Positions 1-12,400 of a stretch of 64,000 nucleotides of DNA are shown piece by piece. Positions within the stretch are counted from its first letter, which is position 1. Each line of letters starts with the position of its first letter. The DNA comes from Asterias amurensis (taxonomy: Eukaryota; Echinodermata; Asteroidea; Forcipulatida; Asteriidae). The notes below the pieces were generated by a model. It worked only from the letters and a program-made list of their open reading frames with translations. It did not search any database and had not been told where the DNA came from. The position numbers were made by a program, and so were the translations under genes. The stretch spans positions 19,186,450-19,250,449 of the forward strand of contig NC_092648.1 in assembly GCF_032118995.1 (NCBI RefSeq). The letters are read 5' to 3'.

Positions 1-149
1 TGGCCTTTTGTATTTTTTAAAATGCAAAAGAATCTCCTTACTAATTGCTTCTGCAGCCTGCCAAGAAAATTATTTAAATATCTGAATTTGTTTGTATTAA
101 TCAACATAATATCTCATCTCAAATTGCATTTGTTATTCCAATAATAATA

Positions 150-410
150 TAATAGATGTTAAATATGCAAATTTAACATCTATTTAATCATTTGCAGTAC
201 CCGCTGCTAAAACATAGGATTCGAACTTCTTCTAGCTACCGGGCGGTCTCGGTGGTCTAATTGGTATGACACTGCTCTAGAATTGCAAAGGTCGTGGGTT
301 CGAATCCCACCCGAGTAAAATGCCTGGGATTTTTTTTCACAGGACTCGGGAAAGTACTGAGTATACAGTGCTACACACATTGGTGTACATGGGTAAAAAC
401 CAATTATAAT
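150..410 (+). mobile_element. tRNA-derived SINE, family S1 copy 1
   Basis: A tRNA-like head at about 246-318 has an A-box (TGGTCTAATTGGTA) and B-box (GGTTCGAATCC), followed by a non-tRNA body ending in TGGTGTACATGGGTAAAAACC. The anticodon arm does not pair, so this is not a tRNA gene. The same head and body occur inverted at 48340-48650, and body parts recur at 3535-3735. It lies in the intron just upstream of the first START-gene exon seen here. Confidence 0.7.
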
Positions 411-428
411 ATTTTTTTTATTTTACAG

Positions 429-3400
429 AATATGGAAGATTGAAAGGGACAGCTCTTGCTGGATGTTTAGTAGAAACACTGAACAGCACAGGACGAAGCA
501 GACGTCGTGGTGCTACTTCCTTATACAGCCAGTTGTAGACGGTGAGTGCATCAGTTGAAATGTGCTCAACTCCTGCGATACATTTGCTGTGAAAACAGCT
601 CTGTTCGTATCGCGTTAGCAGGAAGTATGAACCAGGATTTTGTCGTATGTCAAAAATATCAGTATGGAGTAAAGAGCCAAAACAGACCAACAGTGTTGAA
701 ATTTTCAAAAGCCCATTTTTATTTTGGTAAATTGGTTTGCCAACATGCATTCTATTTTATTCAACTTCCGTCCGGATAATTATTAAAATGACATCAAAAA
801 GGGGTTAAAATTAGCTTTGAAATACGCTTTGTGATTCAAGAAGTAAACCACAAGGAAAATTGACTTGTTGAGCAAACAAGAATTTATTTAAACAGAATTG
901 AACATGGGACCTCTGGATTAATGTGATAGCACTCTGCATGTACTGTACATGTACCTACTGAGCTATCTACCATCCCATCCAAAATGCTTGGGCCACCTGA
1001 CAATAAACATTTCCTCTCCAATGGTTTTAACTTCAGCTGGAGTACAGATTTCGAAATGAGAGTCAACTTTGAACTTGGGACGGGGGCAGCTGTGCCCCAA
1101 CACGATAGTGTAGGGATTGTAGCCCTTTATTAGCGGTCTCCCTTTGTTTGTCAAAATTGTTGTTCTGTTGTGCCCGTCAGAAGCCAATTAACCTGAAATT
1201 GTCGTCTAGCCAGGGACGACAAGGTCTGTGTTTAATACATTCTAATCATCTGATTGGCAGCTTATTGCGCCACAGCACCATGTAAACCATTACGTGGTGC
1301 TATAAAAGGATTACATGTAGGTCTCATAATTGAAACGTAGTCCCACATACCTTGCAGGAGACATTGCGTGTTACAGTCTAGGAGCGTCACTGAGTAAAGG
1401 GTATGAAAGCTATATAAGAAGCCACTATTATCATTATTATTATTATTGCTATTATAATAATCTCTCTCAATTTGATAATTAAATTTGTAGTATCCGGTAA
1501 GAGCGTAATCCATTACATCACGTGTCCATCGCCGGACTCCACAAATTCCACAATGGACCGTGAAAAACAATTAGCCGAGAGGCTCGGAGCTCTCCAGGAC
1601 TACCTTAACCACGCCCAGTTGAAGCTCCGCCCATTCAGCTACACAAGCCTACAGCATGTCTGTGATTTCTTGCCTGATCTTACGGAGGAGGAAGACGATG
1701 CAAACTCTATGCAGGAAACGCATCTCGGAGAACCGTGTTATGCTTTACATAAACAGGGAAACAGCAATGATGCAGGGTGTCCCCAAGAGGGGAAAGTCTC
1801 ACCTGGAAAATTGTCCTCAAAAACAAAGAAGTCAACAAAAAAGACGGCATTACCCCCCGGTAATAAGTGGAAGAAAGCCATGCCCTCTCGAAGTAGGCGG
1901 AGTCGAATGAGAGTTTTTGCAGCTGGTGGTAGTGGTGGCGGGGCTAACGCTGGGGGGACAGAGTCCTCCAGCAGTGAGGACACGGGCTATTCTGATTGGA
2001 TGAGCAATAAAGGGAGCCTAGAGAGGGATGGGAAAGCCCCTCCGGCCATGACCTCTGACCCTGGGGTTGTGACGAGTATGATTGATTTCATGCTCAGTGA
2101 GAGGGAAGCCACATCACTGAAAGGTGAGCCTACTCCTTTTGTTGGTCATCCACAGTCTCTCTCATCATCTTAACTGCTGCCACAATAGTGAACAGTTAGC
2201 AGATGAGGATCTGGGCCCAATTTCATAAAGTCTGTTAGCACAAAAATTGTCTAAGCATGAAGTTTCTTCCTTGATAAAAACAAGATTACCAACCAAATTT
2301 CCATGTGATTTTCAGGTATAAGCAAACAACAAGTGAATGCCAGTACGAGCAATTTGCAACACAATCAAACAATATGGTTGGAAATCTTGTTTTTGTCAAG
2401 GAAGAAATTTCATGCTTAGCAAATTTGTGCTTACAGGCTTGATGAAATTGGGCCCTGTTCGCTACTAATAGAGCTGCCTGACTACCATCCTTTTTTTCAG
2501 CGCAAAGTTCCATTTCATAGCTGTTAACTGTTAGCCCACAAAAAGACACGCTAACTTTCAGGTGTTATTTTGTATAAAAATGAATGACATCAAAATCCAA
2601 ATTCATGGTGGATGCACAAGCTGGCTAACCCTTGATTTACGCTATTCTATGAAAAGCTATTCTATTTAAACTGTTGATAATGACCAGTGTTTATGATCGG
2701 CTGGCTTCCGTGTGTCGGCGCGCAAGATACTCTGTACAAAGTTGTTGAAAAAAAAATATTGCAAACCTCAAATGTTTAACTGTTAAGTGTCTGTAATTGT
2801 ATTTTTTTAACGCTTTTTAACAAAAGGGCATTCATGAATGGGAATAAAAGAGTGGTGACTCATTCTTACACAGCCATTTAAAGCTGGCAGGGTCGAATTG
2901 CCGTGTGATAAAAGCCCGAGCCGAAGACGATGGCTTTTATTGCAGGGCACTGACCCTGCAAGGTTTTAAATGGCCGTGTAAGAACTCACCGCTACCCTTT
3001 TATTCCCTTATTCAAAACAACATAGATTTTAACCTTTTGATTTGTGCAAAAATTCTTCTTTAGAGTGTACAGGCCTATTGGTTGTCCCTGGTTTCGAATT
3101 CCTGTCTGAAAGATTATTAGTTCCACTATAAAGTAGTAGTCCCTGCTGATTTTCTACCTTCCGCCAAGGCAGTATAATTGCAAAGTCTCTTTAATTCTGA
3201 AAATCTACTTGTGGTTGTAGAATATAAAACAAAGTTTTCAAAAGAACATAATCTACCTGGCAAGTAGATACATACATGGTGATACCACAAACCAATTGTA
3301 TACCTAACCATGCACTGCCTCAAATCCCATAAACTATAATTAGATTTATTTGGTCATCATACTTAGCAATGCTTCCTTAACTGTGTGATATTTAGGTGGT

Positions 3401-6400
3401 GTGTCCGAGTTGTATACACTAGCAGACCAGTGTGTCGCTGAGCTACTGTCACAATCAAGACAAGTTGCTGTGATCGATATCAACACCAACATCGCACAGC
3501 AGCAGGCTCAGACAGGAGGATGGTTGTGAGTTGAAATATGTAGTATGCCTGTGATTTTTGTCAAAGTACTGAGGCCCACAGTGCTAACACGCATCAGTGT
3601 AAGGGTAAAACCAAAATTAATATTCTTTATCCCGGATGCAAATTTAACATATATTGTTGCGGTACCCACTGCTACAACATAGGATTCGAACTGCCTCTAG
3701 CTACTGGACAACCTCGATGGTTAAGCAGCGCTGGGTTAAGTGTCTTGCTTAAGGACATAACTGTCACAAACGGGACTTGAACCCACACTCTGCTGATCAA
3801 ACACCAGGGGCGGATTGCACCAAGCGGTCTTAAACCAGTCTATGCGCTATAGCCGGCTAACTTGAGACACGCTAAGACAGTCTTTAACTATAGACCGATT
3901 GCAATAGCGCGGTCTATAATTATAGCCAGTCTTAAATCTTAAGCCTGCTCTGAGCTGGCTATAATCGGTCTTTGTTTTGGTTTTTTAAGATGGCGCTGCA
4001 TTTGTTAGTTGTAGATGATTTGATACAAAGAGCTCTAGGATGAAATTGTATTTTAGAAATAGATTACACCCATGGGAGGCATTATGATGATGATCAAGGT
4101 GATTGTATTGAAATGTATGTTCCCAAAAGTAAACATGATACAACTCACAGTTTTGATATTTGATGATTTAAACCAAAGCAATAAGAACAATGCCGTACCA
4201 CCAGTGCCTGCAGATTGCTAAGTGTTATGGGACATTTGTTCGTATTTCATTACTTTTCACCGACTGATCTAAGACCGGCTTGTTGCAACAGGCTTAATGA
4301 CTGACTAAGCTAAGACTGTCTAAGGCAGATAGCCGGCTATAACTGACTGGTCTTAGACTGCTGACTAAGACCGTTTTGTTGCAATCCGCCCCAGAGCTTG
4401 AATTCAGTGCTCTTAACCGCTAGGCCATGACATGCCACAATGAGAACTTATTAAGCTACAACCTTGGGCCGATTTCACAAAGCAATCAAATTCACTGCAA
4501 GACAAAGTATCACCACAGTGACTTGTATTGTGCCATCACATTTTGCTAATCAACTGCGATTGATTTGCAGTTACGATCAATCTTGGATCTTTGTGAAACT
4601 GGCCCCGTATCAGCAATAGTTGCGATGGGTTTTTATAGATGAAGTTGTGACATAGACACTTATACCACTATCCAAAGTAATTGTGTTTTTGATGCGTTTT
4701 TCTTACTGTAGTTTTCACTCGTTAGCCAAAGATGTAGTGATTCTGCAAAAAAGTCCAGTACAGCGAAAGTACCATTGGTAAGTGTGTCTCATTATTCAAA
4801 ATAGTTTGAAATGTGTTTTTGGAGAGAATTGTCATAATCTTACTCTACCTTATGTTTAAGAAGAAAATGGGTTACATGTATAGAACATGTCCAGACTGTT
4901 AAAGGCAGTGGACACTATTGGTTATTGCCAAAGACTAGCCTTCACAGTTGGTGTATCTCAACATATGCATAAAATAACAAACCTGTGAAAATTTGAGCTC
5001 AATCGGTCATCGAAGTTGTAAAATAATAATGAAAGAAAAATAACCCTTGCAACACAAAGTTGTGTGCATTCAGATGGTTGATTTCGAGACCTCAAGTGCT
5101 AAACTTGAGGTCTCAAAATCAAATTTATGGAAAATTACTTCTTTCTCGTAAACTATGGCATGTCAGAGGGAGCCGTTTCTCACAATGTTTTATACCATCA
5201 ATCTCTCCCCATTACTCGTCACCAAGAAAGGTTTTATGTTAATAATTATTTTGAGTAATTACCAATAGTGTCCACTGCCTTTAAAGGCGCTGTACACAAT
5301 TGGTAATAACTAAAGATAGCTGTTAGCATGAACATTTACTTGTAACAAGCAATTGAGAGCTGTTGCTAGTATAAAACATTGTGAGAAGCAGCTTTCTCCG
5401 AAGGGCACATCCGCTGGAAAGTCTTAAAGTCTTGGATAACTTTTGAAGGGGCACACCCCTAAGGCAAGAACAAGGCAACAGATGCCACTGCTCTGCTGCT
5501 TCTGTGTAACTCCAGGCCTGCTATGCTCTATAAGTATAAAGGGGTCGGCCCATCGGCCATTCTCAAACGTAATTGTCAAAGACTAGTATTCTCACTTGGT
5601 GTTATGATGCATAAAAATAACAAATCATTGAAAGTTTGGGCTCAAACAGTCATTGAAGTTGCAAAAAACTAATGAATGTAAAAGCACCCTTATTGTTATT
5701 GCACAAATTTGTGTGCTTTCACTCAAATTTGACTCAAATATTTCAGGGAGAAATCACTATACCTTAAGATACCTTAAAGGAAAATACTGAATGTTGAAGC
5801 ACCTTGAGTGTCACTGAGTGACATATATGGGCACTTTATAAGAAACCGCTAATATTTAATCAGATCAGGCCTTGTGTTGCAGCTTTTTTTGTAAAGAAGA
5901 CCACCGGACTAGTAAAATGTGCAGTGGCCTATAAATTTAAGTTCCCAGACTTGGATGTGTATACCTGTAATCTTCACAACATCAAATGCATTAGTATATT
6001 CTTAACGCAAGACTCTCTTTTAAAACTAGGCCATGCATTTGTGACCAGTCGTCTTGATTGTTGTAATAGCCTTTTGTATGGATTGCCAATATCACAGATA
6101 GCTAAACTGCAAAGGGTTCAAAACGCTGCAGCCAGAATTGTTAGTAACATATACCAGTTTGAACACATTACACCTATAAATTGTCAACTAAATTGGCTGC
6201 CTGTTTGTACAGGATTAGATTTAAAAACATGTTTTTGACATTCAAAGCTTTTAATGGTCTTTCTCCAAAGTACTTACAGGATCTTGTTTCCATCCATCAA
6301 CTTAGGTCAAGGAATAATGGTACTTTTCTTGGATTATAAATCCTTTTGGTAAAATGTTGACTACATTTGGTGAAAGGGCTTTTTCTGTGGCAGCCCCTAG

Positions 6401-9400
6401 GCTTTGGAATGCGCTACCGTTTCTTAAGGATGACACATCATCTTCGCTGGTTGTGAATGCTTCTGGAAACAATCTGGGCCTCCTTTGGTTATTATCGACG
6501 TGCGGTTGGGGGGCTTCCGTTTTATTGGCCGGTATAACCTGTGAAATGCACTGTCCATACATTCATAACATTAGCTGCCGTTGTCACCTTACTCTGCCCC
6601 ACACTTCCATCTGTGACTGCCGACATACTGCAGTTGGTTTGAAAAGAGGCTGCTGAGGGGGCCTGCTCTTAGGGACGACACATACGCTGGTTGTCGCATT
6701 TGGCGCTTTCCATACATTCATAGCACTAGCTGCCGTTGTCCTCTGCCCTACACTTCCATCTGTGACTGCCAACATACTGCAGTTGGTTTGAAAAGAGGCT
6801 GCTGAGGGGGCCTGCTCTTAGGGACGACACATACGCTGGTTGTCGCATTTGGTGCTTTCCATACATTCATAGCACTAACTGCTGTTGCCCTCTGCCCTAC
6901 ACTTCAGTGTGGGACTGTCGACATACTGCAGTTGTTCTGAAAAGAACCTGTTAAGGGTCCTGCTCTTAGGGACAACACATTCTCTTCGCTGGTTGTGAAT
7001 GCCTTTGGAAACAATCTTGGCCTCCTACGGTTGTTATCGACGTGAGGTTAGGAAGGCTTCTGTTTTTGGTCAGTATAGTCTGTTAGTTGTAACTGTTGGT
7101 TTCATTAGACATACTCTGACCCTACTAAACCTACTAAACCAACTTTTACTGTTCACCTACCATTTTTTTGTTTACAGACTCATTTGAGTCGGGTGATACT
7201 TCAGTGGCGTTCAGGGTGCTTTAACAATCAGTATTTTCCTGCAAGGTACATGTGGAGCTTTTTTTGAGAGAGAGAGAGACTGATTCCTTTTCATAGCAAT
7301 ATGTAATTATGTTGTATTTTTTTTGTGGTAGTTTTCTAGGTAAGGGATTAATTCGAGCGTCACCGGAAGAAGTCTACAAAGCTGTCAAAAATCCAAGAAC
7401 ACGGTTTATTTATGACAACATGTTAAAGGTATGAATCAATACATATTTGTCCATACAAAAAATGCATGGCTTTCAGCACATTTTCCATTTTCATCAAAAA
7501 TGAAAGGCTTACCCCTTGTGATATATGTCAGCCCATTTTTTTTATCAGCAAATAAGCCTTGTGATTTAGTCCAATTTCAGCCCATTTTCAACAAAAATGC
7601 AAGGCTTACCGTTTGTGATTTTATCATATATTTCTTCCCATTTTTAGCAAAAAAGCAAAAATTACCCTTGTGATTTTATCAAAACTCAGCCCATTTTCAA
7701 CTCAAATGCAAGGCTTACCCCTTGTGACTTTATCAAATAGCCTTGTACACTTTTTAAAGCAAAAATTGCTCAGTGCATAGGGCCTTATACACTTTTTCAA
7801 GCAAAAATTGCTAATTACACAAGGCTATAGCCTTATACACTTTTTCAAGCCAAAAACGCTAATTACACAAGGCTAAAGCCTTGTACACTTTTTCAAGCAA
7901 AAAAACGCTAAATACACAAGGTTACATTTCAAGTGTACATTTTTTCAAGCAAAAATTGCTAATTACACAAGGCTAAAGCCTTGTACACTTTTTCAAGCAA
8001 AAAACGCTAATTACACAAGGCTATAGCCTTGTACACTTTTTCAAGCAAAAAAACACTAATTACACAAGGCTATAGCCTTGTACACTTTTTCCAGCAAAAA
8101 AAACGCTAATTACACAAGGCTATAGCCTTGTACATTTTTTCAAGCAAAAAACGCTAATTACACAAGGCTATAGCCTTGTACACTTTTTCAAGCAAAAAAC
8201 TCTAATTACACAAGGCCTTGTACACTTTTTCAAGCAGAAAACGCTTATTTCACAAGGCTATAGCCTTGTACATTTTTTCAAGCAAAAAACGCTAATTACA
8301 CAAGGCTATAGCCTTGTACACTTTTTCAAGCAAAAAACTCTAATTACACAAGGCCTTGTACACTTTTTCAAGCAAAAATTGCTAACTACACAAGGCTAAA
8401 GCTTTGTACACTTTTTCAAGCAAAAATTGCTAATTACACAAGGCTATATATAGCCTTGTACATTTTTTGAAGCAAAACAACGCTAATTACACAAGGCTAT
8501 AGCCTTGTACACTTTTTCAAGCAGAAAACGCTTATTTCACAAGGATGTAGCCTTGTACACTTTTTCAAGCAAAAAACTCTAATTACACAAGGCCTTGTAC
8601 ACTTTTTCAAGCAAAAATTGCTAACTACACAAGGCTAAAGCTTTGTACACTTTTTCAAGCAAAAATTGCTAATTACACAAGGCTATATATAGCCTTGTAC
8701 ATTTTTTGAATCAAAACAACGCTAATTACACAAGGCTATAGCCTTGTACACTTTTTCAAGCAGAAAACGCTTATTTCACAAGGATGTAGCCTTGTACACT
8801 TTTTCAAGCAAAAAACGCTAATTACACAAGGCTATAGCCTTGTACACTTTTTTCAAGCAAAAATTGCTAATTACACAAGGCTATAGCCTTGTACACTTTT
8901 TCAAGCAAAAATTGCCTATTACACAAGGCTATAGTCTTGTACCCATTTTTAGGCAAAAATTGCTAATTACACAAGGCCTTGTACACTCTTTTTCAAGCAA
9001 AAATTGCTCATTACACTTGTAAACTTTTTCAAGCAAAAATTGCTAATTACACAAGGCTACAGCCTTGTAAACTTTTTCAAGCAAAAATTGCTAATTACAC
9101 AAGGCAAACACATTGTACATTTTTTGAAGCAAAACAACGCTAATTACACAAGGCTATTACACAAGGCTTTAGCCTTGTACACTTTTTCAAGCAAAAAAAC
9201 ACTAATTACACAAGGCTATATATATAGCCTTGTACACTTTTTCAAGCAGAAAACGCTTATTTCACAAGGCTATAGCCTTGTACACTTTTTCAAGCAAAAA
9301 TTTCTAATTACACAAGGCTACAGCCTTGTAAACTTTTTCAAGCAAAAATTGCTAATTACACAAGGCTTTAGCCTTGTACACTTTTTCAAGCAAAAAAACA

Positions 9401-12400
9401 CTAATTACCCAAGGCTATATATATAGCCTTGTACACTTTTTCAAGCAGAAAACGCTTATTTCACAAGGCTATAGCCTTGTACACTTTTTCAAGCAAAAAT
9501 TGCTAATTACACAAGGCTTATAGCCTTGTACACCTTTTCAAGCAAAAAAAAAAAACACTAATTACACAAGGCTAATGCCTTGTACACTTTTTCAAGCAAA
9601 AATTGCTAATTACACAAGGCTATAGTCTTGTACCCATTTTTAGGCAAAAATTGCTAATTACACAAGGCCTTGTACACTCTTTTTCAAGCAAAAGACGCTA
9701 ATTACACAAGGCTATAGCCTTGTACACTTTTTCAAGCAAAAATTGCTAATTACACAAGGCTACAGCCTTGTAAACTTTTTCAAGCAAAAATTGCTAATTA
9801 CACAAGGCTATAGCCTTGTACACTTTTTCAAGCAAAAAACGCTAATTACACAAGGCTTAGCCTTGTACATTTATTAAGCAAAAATTGCTAATTACACAAG
9901 GCTATAGCCTTGTACACTTTTTCAAGCAAAAATTGCTAATTACACAAGGCCTTGTAAACTTTTTCAAGCAGAAAACGCTTATTTCACAAGGCTATAGCCT
10001 TGTACATTTTTTCAAGCAAAAATTGCTAATTACACAAGGCCTTGTACACTTTTTCAAGCAAAAATTGCTAATTACACAAGGCCTTGTAAACTTTTTCAAG
10101 CAAAAATTGCTAATTACACAAGGCTATAGCCTTGTACACTTTTTCAAGCAAAAATTGCTAATTACACAAGGCTATAGCCTTGTACACTTTTTCAAGCAAA
10201 AAAACACTAATTACACAAGGCTATAGCCTTGTACACCTTTTCAAGCAAAAATTGCTAATTACACAAGGCTATAGTCTTGTACCCATTTTTAGGCAAAAAT
10301 TGCTAATTACACAAGGCCTTGTACAATCTTTTTCAAGCAAAAATTGCTAATTACACAAGGCTATAGCCTTGCAAACTTTTTCAAGCAAAAATTGCTAATT
10401 ACACAAGGCTATAGCCTTGTACACTTTTTCAAGCAAAAATTGCTAATTACACAAGGCTACAGCCTTGTAAACTTTTTCAAGCAAAAATTGCTAATTACAC
10501 AAGGCTACAGCCTTGTAAACTTTTTCAAGCAAAAATTGCTAATTACACAAGGCTATAGCCTTGCAAACTTTTTGAAGCAAAAATTGCTAATTACACAAGG
10601 CTATAGCCTTGTACACTTTTTCAAGCAAAAATTGCTAATTACACAAGGCTACAGCCTTGTAAACTTTTTCAAGCAAAAATTGCTAATTACACAAGGCTAT
10701 AGCCTTGTACACTTTTTCAAGCAAAAATTGCTAATTACACAAGGCTACAGCCTTGTAAACTTTTTCAAGCAAAAATTGCTAATTACACAAGGCTACAGCC
10801 TTGTAAACTTTTTCAAGCAAAAATTGCTAATTACACAAGGCTATAGCCTTGCAAACTTTTTGAAGCAAAAATTGCTAATTACACAAGGCTATAGCCTTGT
10901 ACACTTTTTCAAGCAAAAATTGCTAATTACACAAGGCTACAGCCTTGTAAACTTTTTCAAGCAAAAAATTGCTAATTACACAAGGCTATAGCCTTGTACA
11001 CTTTTTCAAGCAAAAATTGCTAATTACACAAGGCTATAGCCTTGTACACTTTTTAAAGCAAAAATTGCTAATTACACAAGGCTTATAGCCTTGTACACTT
11101 TTTCAAGCAAAAAACGCTAATTACACAAGGCTATAGCCTTGTACACTTTTTCAAGCAAAACAACGCTAATTACACAAGGCTATAGCCTTGTACACTTTTC
11201 AAGCAGAAAACGCTTATTTCACAAGGCTATAGCCTTGTACACTTTTTCAAGCAAAACAACGCTAATTACACAAGGCTTTAGCCTTGTACACTTTTTCAAG
11301 CAAAAAACGCTAATTACACAAGGCTATAGCCTTGTACACTTTTTCAAGCAAAACAACGCTAATTACACAAGGCAAAAGCCTTGTACATTTTTTGAAGCAA
11401 AACAACGCTAATTACACAAGGCTATAGCCTTGTACACTTTTTCAAGCAGAAAACGCTTGTTTCACAAGGCTATAGCCTTGTACACTTTTTCAAGCAAAAA
11501 TTGCTTATTACACAAGGCCTTGTACACTTTTTCAAGCAGAAAACGCTTATTTTACAAGGCCTTGTACACTTTTTCAAGCAAAAATTGCTAATTACACAAG
11601 GCTATAGCCTTGTACACTTTTTCAAGCAAAAATTGCTAATTACACAAGGCTATAGCCTTGTACACTTTTTCAAGCAAAAATTGCTAATTACACAAGGCTA
11701 TAGCCTTGTACACTTTTTCAAGCAAAAAAAACACTAATTACACAAGGCTATAGCCTTGTACACTTTTTCAAGCAAAAATTGCTAATTACACAAGGCTATA
11801 GTCTTGTACCCATTTTTAGGCAGAAATTGCTAATTACACAAGGCCTTGTACAATCTTTTTCAAGCAAAAATTGCTAATTACACAAGGCTACAGCCTTGTA
11901 AACTTTTTCAAGCAAAAATTGCTAATTACACAAGGCTATAGCCTTGTACACTTTTTCAAGCAAAAATTGCTAATTACACAAGGCTACAGCCTTGTAAACT
12001 TTTTCAAGCAAAAATTGCTAATTACACAAGGCTATAGCCTTGTACACTTTTTCAAGCAAAAATTGCTTATTACACAAGGCCTTGTACACTTTTTCAAGCA
12101 GAAAACGCTTATTTCACAAGGCCTTGTACACTTTTTCAAGCAAAAATTGCTAATTACATAAGGCTATAGCCTTGTACACTTTTTCAAGCAAAAATTGCTA
12201 ATTACACAAGGCTATAGCCTTGTACACTTTTTCAAGCAAAAAAAACACTAATTACACAAGGCTATAGCCTTGTACACTTTTTCAAGCAAAAATTGCTAAT
12301 TACACAAGGCTATAGTCTTGTACCCATTTTTAGGCAAAAATTGCTAATTACACAAGGCCTTGTACAATCTTTTTCAAGCAAAAATTGCTAATTACACAAG

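Noticed and set aside
246..318. A functional tRNA gene
   Set aside because: A- and B-boxes are present but the anticodon arm does not pair, and the same sequence is repeated with a long SINE body elsewhere in the window. The same reasoning applies to the tRNA-like heads near 20480, 46100, 48440, 50880 and 62775.
418..750. Minus-strand 110-residue frame
   Set aside because: It lies over the plus-strand exon 429-541 and its intron, has no splice support and reads like a shadow frame.
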